From: CALGYY01 sp963678485
Lineage (GTDB): Bacteria > Bacteroidota > Bacteroidia > Bacteroidales > CAIWKO01
Length of the DNA: 64,000 nt
Assembly: GCA_963678485.1 (NCBI GenBank)
Contig: OY782882.1
Location: 3,472,001-3,536,000, forward strand
Reading direction: 5' to 3'
Below, in pieces: positions 58,638 to 64,000 of the stretch. Every line of letters starts with the position of its first letter. The first letter of the stretch is position 1. The translations under genes were made by a program, and so were the position numbers. Under the pieces are notes generated by a model that was not told where the DNA came from, did no database searches, and saw only the letters and a list, made by a program, of their open reading frames with translations.

Positions 58638-58711
58638 CAAAGAAAGCAAATCACAATAAGGATTATTCCGTTGTGAAAACATTTAAGGCGGCGCAAGTCG
58701 CCTTTTTTTTT
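58638..58711 (+). ncRNA. tracrRNA
   Basis: The anti-repeat at 58638-58656 (CAAAGAAAGCAAATCACAA) is complementary to the 5' part of the CRISPR repeat (18 continuous pairs from repeat base 2). It is followed by AATAAGGATTATTCCGTTGT, a nexus typical of Bacteroidota type II-C tracrRNAs. The end is a terminator: 8-bp stem AAGGCGGC/GTCGCCTT with a GCAA tetraloop (58685-58704) and nine T. It is divergent from cas9 and about 74 nt long. The RNA pairs with crRNA, allows RNase III trimming and loads Cas9. Confidence 0.92.
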
Positions 58712-59134
58712 GTCTTATTTCTTGTTAGTAAAAATACTTATTTTTTTTCAATATATATATCTAAGATTAATTTTTATCATAGCAGAGGCCTATTATATAC
58801 CATGTTATTGATTATTTGCAATACTTATCGAAAATGTTTCGATATGCAAAAGGGATATATCTAATAATAGGTGTTGAAAATCTCTTAGTATATAGGGGAT
58901 AACATCGCACGTGCAGAATGACTGTTTTGGAAGCGGCTTCAGTCACACTCAGAGGCTGTACTAGTACTCCCGCAGAGCCTTAAGATTTTAATAGTGTAAC
59001 ATTAGTTTTTAGGCGTATTTTTTTCAATGTAATTCAATAATACTTTGGTGGGAGTGAAATCAACCTCCCCCCCCCAAAAAAAATTGATCATTAATTAATT
59101 ATTAATATGTGTATTTTTGTTACTCATATTAAGC
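58712..59134. other. Gene-free AT-rich gap
   Basis: No gene, no long repeat. It holds a run of nine C next to nine A (59065-59083) and, at 59112-59119, a TATTTTTG box that could serve the next gene. A cas9 promoter must lie here or in the tracrRNA region, but no full match is visible on the minus strand. Confidence 0.5.
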
Positions 59135-60985
59135 ATGAAAATCAACAAACTGTATTATTCTCCTTCGGCAATATTGGTTGTTCTATTAATGATCATTATT
59201 GTTGTGACCTATAATTGGCGTCCATTTAGCAATGTACTAGCGTGGGATGTGTTTGGGTATTATCTATATTTACCTTCACTTTTTATATACCATGACTATG
59301 GATTTCATGATCTGAATTGGTTACAACAGATTGTTTCTGTGTATCATAATACTGATCCAATTTGTCAGCTGACTTCTTTAAAAAATGGCAACGCTGTTCC
59401 GGCTTATTCAATGGGTTTGGCTATTTTGTACTCACCTGCATTTTTTTTAGCACACGGATATGCTTTATTATCAGGTGGAAAGGCTGATGGATTTTCAATG
59501 CCTTATCAAACCTGCATGCTTGTATGTGCACAATTTGTGACATTTTTTGGTCTTTGGTTTTTAAGAAAAATACTCAGAAGTTTTTTTTCGGAAACTATCA
59601 GCTGCATTGCTATTGTTTTATTAGTTCTTGGGACGAACTATTTTCATACAGCAGTGTATGGTGGAAATATGCCGCATAATACATTATTTACATTGCTAAT
59701 GATTCTCACATGGAGCACAATACAATGGGAGAAAGAGGCAAAGCCGTTTTATATAATACTTGTTGGTTTGTGTGGGGGATTTATAACATTAATCCGTCCA
59801 ACTGAGATTATCGTCTTTCTGATACCATTATTGTGGGGCGTAAGAGGGATAGATACAGCCAAGGTGCGATTGCAACTTTTTATCAAATATAAAAGGCAGT
59901 TATTGCTTTTCTTTATTGCGATTTTTGCGGTAGGTTTGCCTCAGTTGATATATTGGAAGATAGTAGCAGGGAGTTTCTTGTACTATGTGCAACCTGATGG
60001 TGTGGGTTTATTCTTTGATTCTCCACATATTCAGGAAGTGCTGTTTGGTTTTCGAAAAGGGTGGTTTGTTTATACTCCATTAATGATCTTTTGTTGGATT
60101 GGGTTGTTTTGGCTTTGGAAGAGACAACGAAATTTAGTATTGCCTTTGTTAATATACCTAATTGCAAACGTATATATTATTTCATCATGGTCTTGTTGGT
60201 GGTATGGTGGCGGGGATTTTAGTCAGCGTGCAATGGTGTCTTCATACGGAATACTTATGATACCATTGGGTTTTTTTCTTCAGGACATATATAGAAAAGC
60301 AATTTTTTTTCCAGTCATGGTGGTGTTTTTATTGTTAATCATGCTAAACTTATTTCAGACTTGGCAATTTCATAATGGAATTCTCTCGGGGGATCGTATG
60401 ACAAAAAAAAGTTATTGTCAAATTTTTGGAAAAACTAGCATGGATCCCAGGAATGATCGCTATCTATTGGTGGATCGTTCGAAATATAAGCATGAGCCAA
60501 AGATTGATAAGGAGGCTTACACTAAAGAAATTATGCTATTTCTGAATTTCGATAAAGTTGAGAAAAAGGATAGTGATTGTTATATAGTTGATAATTCTTT
60601 TGGAGGAACCCATTCCTATCAAATGGATGGCGATCATCAATTTTCACCAGGGTCGGATTTTTCTTTTAAGGAAATGTCCAAAGGAGAGTATGCTTTTGTT
60701 CATGCAAGTGTATATGTATTCATACCAGAAGGATATTCTGAGGAACCTCCCTTATTAAGTTCGAATTTTCTTCATGGAAAGCGGAGCTTCTTTTATATCG
60801 ATAAAACAATTAATCCTGATTCATTACGGTACAATCCATGGAATTTTATGGAAATTACTTTTATCACGCCTGAGGTAGTGAGCCAATCCGATAAATTGTA
60901 CATCAATGTTTGGCATCGGGGGAAATCTCCAATTCGCATTGATCAGTTTAGTGTTGAAGTTTACCGTCCTAATCCCATCGATTGA
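59135..60985 (+). CDS. Multi-spanning membrane protein, glycosyltransferase 39/ArnT-like
   Basis: A 616-residue protein with about eleven membrane helices in its first 420 residues and a soluble C-terminal domain of about 190 residues. An acidic motif after the first helix (AWDVFGYYLYLP) and HTAVYGGNMPHN in an outer loop recall GT-C glycosyltransferases of the ArnT/PMT type, which use lipid-linked sugars. No exact family is certain. The C-terminal part (DNSFGGTHSYQMDGDHQFSP) looks like a beta sandwich. The gene is AT-rich like cas9 and has no partner. ATG 59135 follows a TATTTTTG box at 59112. Confidence 0.65.
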   Translation: MKINKLYYSPSAILVVLLMIIIVVTYNWRPFSNVLAWDVFGYYLYLPSLFIYHDYGFHDLNWLQQIVSVYHNTDPICQLTSLKNGNAVPAYSMGLAILYSPAFFLAHGYALLSGGKADGFSMPYQTCMLVCAQFVTFFGLWFLRKILRSFFSETISCIAIVLLVLGTNYFHTAVYGGNMPHNTLFTLLMILTWSTIQWEKEAKPFYIILVGLCGGFITLIRPTEIIVFLIPLLWGVRGIDTAKVRLQLFIKYKRQLLLFFIAIFAVGLPQLIYWKIVAGSFLYYVQPDGVGLFFDSPHIQEVLFGFRKGWFVYTPLMIFCWIGLFWLWKRQRNLVLPLLIYLIANVYIISSWSCWWYGGGDFSQRAMVSSYGILMIPLGFFLQDIYRKAIFFPVMVVFLLLIMLNLFQTWQFHNGILSGDRMTKKSYCQIFGKTSMDPRNDRYLLVDRSKYKHEPKIDKEAYTKEIMLFLNFDKVEKKDSDCYIVDNSFGGTHSYQMDGDHQFSPGSDFSFKEMSKGEYAFVHASVYVFIPEGYSEEPPLLSSNFLHGKRSFFYIDKTINPDSLRYNPWNFMEITFITPEVVSQSDKLYINVWHRGKSPIRIDQFSVEVYRPNPID

Positions 60986-61069
60986 TCAATCCAATATTGA
61001 ATATAAGTTCCTTCAAAAAAAATATCGGATTTTCCCATCGCAGAGATTCTTGTTTTGCCTCTGTAAAAG

Positions 61070-61100
61070 TTTGCCAAGCCCATTTATTATTATAATTTTG
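61070..61100 (+). promoter_or_regulatory. Promoter of glyA
   Basis: TTTG at 61070-61073, exactly 19 nt, then TAATTTTG at 61093-61100. The predicted start near 61107 leaves a leader of about 18 nt before the ATG at 61125. Confidence 0.75.
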
Positions 61101-61124
61101 CATTGTCTCAAATAAAAACATTTT

Positions 61125-62405
61125 ATGAAGAAGGATACCAAAATATTTAATCTGATCCGTAAGGAAAAAGATCGCCAGATGCATGGCATTGAGTTAATTG
61201 CATCAGAAAACTTTGTTAGTGACCAGGTCCTCAAGGCCATGGGTTCTGTATTGACCAACAAATACGCTGAAGGTTATCCCGGTAAGCGCTATTATGGTGG
61301 ATGCCAGATTGTGGATCAAACCGAAACCATCGCCATTGAGCGCGCATGCGATTTGTTTGGAGCTGAATGGGCTAATGTTCAGCCACATTCCGGAGCTCAG
61401 GCCAACATGGCTGTGCTGCTCGCCTGTCTAAAACCCGGCGATACTTTTATGGGATTGAATCTTTCGCATGGCGGACATCTTTCGCACGGATCACCTGTGA
61501 ATTCTTCAGGTATTTTGTATAAGGCCGTTTCTTATGGTGTTGAAGAAGATACCGGTGTGGTGAATTATGATAAAATGGAAGCCACTGCCCTCGCAGAAAA
61601 ACCAAAACTTATTATCGCCGGAGCATCGGCCTATTCACGCGATTGGGATTTTAAGCGTATGCGTGCCATCGCCGATAAAATTGGCGCTCTTTTAATGGCT
61701 GATATCGCCCATCCTGCAGGCCTTATCGCTCGCGGATTGTTAAATGACCCGGTTCCATATTGCCATATCATCACAACAACAACGCACAAAACATTGCGAG
61801 GACCACGTGGCGGTATGATCCTGATGGGAAAAGATTTTCCAAATCCTTGGGGATATACCACACCTAAAGGTGAAGTGAAAATGATGTCAGCACTTCTTGA
61901 TTCTGCCGTATTTCCCGGCGTTCAAGGCGGACCACTGGAGCATGTGATTGCTTCTAAAGCGGTTGCTTTTGGCGAAGCCTTAAGTGATGAGTATATGGAT
62001 TATATCATACAGGTAAAGAAGAATGCAATGGTTATGGCAAAAGCCTTTATGGATAAAGGTTATAAAGTAATTTCCGGTGGTACCGACAATCACTTAATGT
62101 TGATTGATCTTCGTACAAAATTCCCCGATATTACTGGAAAGCAAGTTGAGAATACACTTGTACTGGCTGATATCACTGTGAATAAGAACATGGTTCCTTT
62201 CGACAGTCGTTCTCCATTCCAGACTTCTGGTCTGCGTGTGGGCACACCAGCCATCACTACCCGCGGATTGAAAGAACAGCATATGCCAGAAATCGTTTCA
62301 TTGATTGATGAGGTAATCAGCGATATCAATAACGAAGCTACTTTGCTGAAGGTAAAAGAGAAAGTGCAAAAGATGATGAAGGAGTTCCCCTTGTTTGCAT
62401 ATTAA
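61125..62405 (+). CDS. glyA: Serine hydroxymethyltransferase
   Basis: A 426-residue PLP enzyme of fold type I with the expected motifs: IELIASENFVS at the N-terminus, YAEGYPGKRYYGG, and the PLP lysine in TTTTHKTLRGPRGG near residue 226. It interconverts serine and glycine while loading a one-carbon unit on tetrahydrofolate, a central cytoplasmic reaction. It has its own promoter match and a downstream terminator, so it is a single-gene unit. Confidence 0.97.
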   Translation: MKKDTKIFNLIRKEKDRQMHGIELIASENFVSDQVLKAMGSVLTNKYAEGYPGKRYYGGCQIVDQTETIAIERACDLFGAEWANVQPHSGAQANMAVLLACLKPGDTFMGLNLSHGGHLSHGSPVNSSGILYKAVSYGVEEDTGVVNYDKMEATALAEKPKLIIAGASAYSRDWDFKRMRAIADKIGALLMADIAHPAGLIARGLLNDPVPYCHIITTTTHKTLRGPRGGMILMGKDFPNPWGYTTPKGEVKMMSALLDSAVFPGVQGGPLEHVIASKAVAFGEALSDEYMDYIIQVKKNAMVMAKAFMDKGYKVISGGTDNHLMLIDLRTKFPDITGKQVENTLVLADITVNKNMVPFDSRSPFQTSGLRVGTPAITTRGLKEQHMPEIVSLIDEVISDINNEATLLKVKEKVQKMMKEFPLFAY

Positions 62406-62408
62406 AAA

Positions 62409-62438
62409 AGTGCTGACTGACTTTTTTCGAGTCAGCAC
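62409..62438 (+). terminator. First hairpin after glyA
   Basis: Stem AGTGCTGACT with AGTCAGCAC-type complement (about 62409-62418 and 62430-62438), with TTTTTT inside the loop and no T run after it. It may act with the next hairpin as a tandem terminator or an mRNA end-protecting stem. Confidence 0.5.
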
Positions 62439-62455
62439 ATCATACATTATATTAG

Positions 62456-62484
62456 AGGTCGCCAAATGGGCGACCTTTTTTTTT
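62456..62484 (+). terminator. Rho-independent terminator of glyA
   Basis: Stem AGGTCGCC/GGCGACCT (62456-62463 and 62469-62476), 5-nt loop, then nine T. Strong signal about 50 bp after the stop codon. Confidence 0.9.
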
Positions 62485-62506
62485 AATCGTTGTTGCTTAC
62501 CTGAGG

Positions 62507-62872
62507 CCTCTTTAATTGATAAAGACGAAAAGTTGGGGAGCACGAGCTTTTCCTTTGATTTATCTCGTACTTCTAATTTCGTTTCTCGGATCTCTGATTT
62601 CAAAATACTGAAGCAAAATCATGGATTCCACATATCTCGATTATAGAATGTTCATTAATTGCGTCATTCGTAAATCGGGCAGGCCCGCCTGAAAGACGCA
62701 GTCGGGCAGGTACGCCTGAAAGAAGTAAGAGAAAAGGGTGAAAAGAGAAAAACAGATCAGAGATCCGAGAAACGAAATGCGAAATCAGAGAGATAAACAA
62801 TAAGAAGTCCTGCAAATATTACCTTCAAACCTTTCCTCAACTATCCGGCTTGATCCTCTTTAATTGATAAAG
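62507..62872. repeat. Non-coding element with direct and inverted repeats
   Basis: An 18-bp direct repeat, CCTCTTTAATTGATAAAG, lies at 62507-62524 and 62855-62872. Between them is a perfect 23-bp inverted repeat (62576-62598 with 62756-62778) and a 27-bp tandem unit around CGGGCAGG...GCCTGAAAGA (62676 and 62703). No coding capacity is seen in this stretch. Confidence 0.6.
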
Positions 62873-62939
62873 CCTTGCAATCATCAAAAGAAAAACATTA
62901 TTTTTACAAAAAGAAATTATTCACTTAAACCTTATAAAA

Positions 62940-63398
62940 ATGGGATTCTTTTCAAATCTAGTTAACAAAATCACCGGAGGTGGTGCTAAAGTAAGTATCG
63001 TTACTGATACTCCAAAACTGAATGAGCCTTTCAATGTTGAGATTAAAGCTGTTGTTGCCGATGCTGAATTAAAAGTGGCAAAGGTGTATCTTTATTTGAA
63101 GTCGGTAGAGCGTACTCAGGTGCGTAATGTAGATTTTCCTGCCAGCGGATCGACTTCATCTACACGTAAGGATGTGCATGGAGAAGAAGAAACATCGCAT
63201 ACCGAATTTGTGGTGGCGAATGCAATGACCTTAAACGCAAATCAGGAATGCTCATGGAAATACGAAGTTCGTCTACCTTCCGGTTCACTTCCCACATATA
63301 ACGGACGCAATGCATGGCACGAGTGGTTCCTGCTCGCAGGACTCGACGTTCCAGGCAATGACCCTGATTCTGGTTGGGTTAAAATTGAAGTACGTTAA
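62940..63398 (+). CDS. Spo0M/arrestin-like protein
   Basis: A 152-residue soluble protein with a beta-sandwich pattern (VSIVTDTPKLNEPFNVEIKAVV, ELKVAKVYLYLKSVE) and the C-terminal NGRNAWHEWFLLAGLDVPG with a DPDSGWVKIEV end, resembling the Spo0M family, which has an arrestin-like fold. Such proteins probably act as scaffolds; the function in this phylum is not known. It has no signal peptide. The start is the ATG following the A-rich leader. Confidence 0.6.
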   Translation: MGFFSNLVNKITGGGAKVSIVTDTPKLNEPFNVEIKAVVADAELKVAKVYLYLKSVERTQVRNVDFPASGSTSSTRKDVHGEEETSHTEFVVANAMTLNANQECSWKYEVRLPSGSLPTYNGRNAWHEWFLLAGLDVPGNDPDSGWVKIEVR

Positions 63399-63415
63399 TC
63401 AACTTCGTTGAAGAA

Positions 63416-64000
63416 CTAATCCTTGCAAAGGCGCTCCAGAACAGTCTGGATAAGCTTTTCCATCAAGGGTTTATAATCCTTACTGAATTGTTTGCTCACA
63501 CGGTTTGCGATAATCACGCAAACCGTGAGCATTTCATGGCCCATCAGTTTGCCCAATCCGTAGAGGGCTGAGGTTTCCATTTCGAAGTTACTGATGCGGT
63601 GTGATCCGTATTTAAATGCCTCGATTTTATCGTTAAGCTCTGGAAATGCTAGCGGCATGCGAAGTTCGCGACCCTGTGGTCCAAAGAAGCCCGGTGCGGT
63701 GGCGGTGATACCATGGATAAAATCATGTGCGACTTTTTGAAGTAGCATTTCTGAACCCTTCGCTACGTATGGCTTTGCGAGTCTTGGCGACCAATTGGTT
63801 TGTTTTATAAAAGCTTCTGCAATATCATCTTCGAATAAACCTTCAGGAACATCGTAGAAATTCAACACACCGTCAATACCAAGACCGTGGGTTGAGGCAA
63901 CAAAGCTGTCGACAGGAATATCGCCTTGTAAGGCACCGGATGTGCCCAAACGAATGATGTTAAGTTTGCCCGGTTTGTCCTTGAGTACGCGGTTCTTAAG
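63416..64000 (-). CDS. Nucleoside phosphorylase, 5' end outside the window
   Basis: The minus-strand frame is open from the right edge (LKNRVLKDKPGKLNIIRLGTSG...) to the stop at 63416, about 194 codons, lacking the N-terminus. RLGTSGALQGD is the phosphate-binding region of the PNP/UDP family, and FEMETSALYGLGKLMGHE holds the Met-Glu that bind the nucleoside ribose. The enzyme splits a nucleoside with phosphate to free base and ribose-1-phosphate; uridine phosphorylase is the nearest guess. It is convergent with the Spo0M-like gene. Confidence 0.85.
   Translation of the reverse strand, partial: LKNRVLKDKPGKLNIIRLGTSGALQGDIPVDSFVASTHGLGIDGVLNFYDVPEGLFEDDIAEAFIKQTNWSPRLAKPYVAKGSEMLLQKVAHDFIHGITATAPGFFGPQGRELRMPLAFPELNDKIEAFKYGSHRISNFEMETSALYGLGKLMGHEMLTVCVIIANRVSKQFSKDYKPLMEKLIQTVLERLCKD

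Noticed and set aside
58597..58900. A cas9 promoter of the TTG-N19-TAnnTTTG form on the minus strand
   Set aside because: No full match was found; only weak boxes such as CAATATAT on the plus strand, so none is reported.

Overview
The window comes from the chromosome of a Bacteroidota bacterium outside the Bacteroides gut group. Evidence: type IX secretion (a PorP/SprF-like protein, an OmpA/PD40 protein beside it, and three secreted proteins with the T9SS C-terminal sorting domain), a three-subunit succinate dehydrogenase (sdhC-sdhA-sdhB), a 16S rRNA ending in the Bacteroidota-type 3' end, and promoters of the Bacteroidota form TTG-N19/20-TAnnTTTG that can be read directly upstream of several genes. 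Most genes are housekeeping or envelope functions; the accessory part is a complete type II-C CRISPR-Cas locus carrying an unusual insertion.

Layout. 1-7 kb: a truncated POT-family transporter, an outer-membrane protein, a repeat-filled gap, then asparagine synthase B with a glycosyltransferase, and a divergent (alpha/alpha)6-type protein. 7-8.4 kb: a small lipoprotein gene between two diverged copies of a structured repeat. 8.4-12.6 kb: the sdhCAB operon with an extra secreted-protein gene between sdhA and sdhB. 12.7-17.2 kb: two aminopeptidase P paralogues and ettA. 17.4-28.9 kb: a T9SS cargo protein, a phosphoesterase, radC, the PorP/OmpA-PD40 pair, a VanX-type dipeptidase, a large putative porin, DUF1684 and WG-repeat proteins. 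29.0-34.5 kb: an rRNA operon on the minus strand (16S, tRNA-Ile, tRNA-Ala, a degenerate tRNA-like element, 23S, 5S) with two promoter matches in tandem. 34.6-43.8 kb: envelope, hydrolase, Fe-S redox and kinase genes, ending in a hybrid-type sensor kinase and its response regulator. 43.8-44.9 kb: gene-free, built of dispersed repeats. 44.9-47.4 kb: two T9SS-secreted proteins. 47.6-58.7 kb: CRISPR array, cas2, cas1, a REP/RAYT module, cas9 and a divergent tracrRNA. 59.1-64 kb: a membrane protein, glyA, a repeat element, a Spo0M-like protein and a truncated nucleoside phosphorylase.

The most interesting region is the CRISPR locus. The array has 48 repeats of 46 nt and 47 spacers. crRNA polarity is fixed by a tracrRNA found just upstream of cas9, whose anti-repeat pairs with the 5' part of the repeat. 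The 3' half of every repeat carries a promoter-like box sharing ten bases with the tracrRNA promoter, so each repeat may start its own crRNA. Between cas9 and cas1 sit a REP-associated transposase (RAYT) gene and a zinc-finger/PRiA4-ORF3-like gene. Each gene junction is marked by a near-identical perfect palindrome, and one palindrome lies in frame inside the RAYT gene itself. This looks like a REP/RAYT module that has colonised a cas operon.
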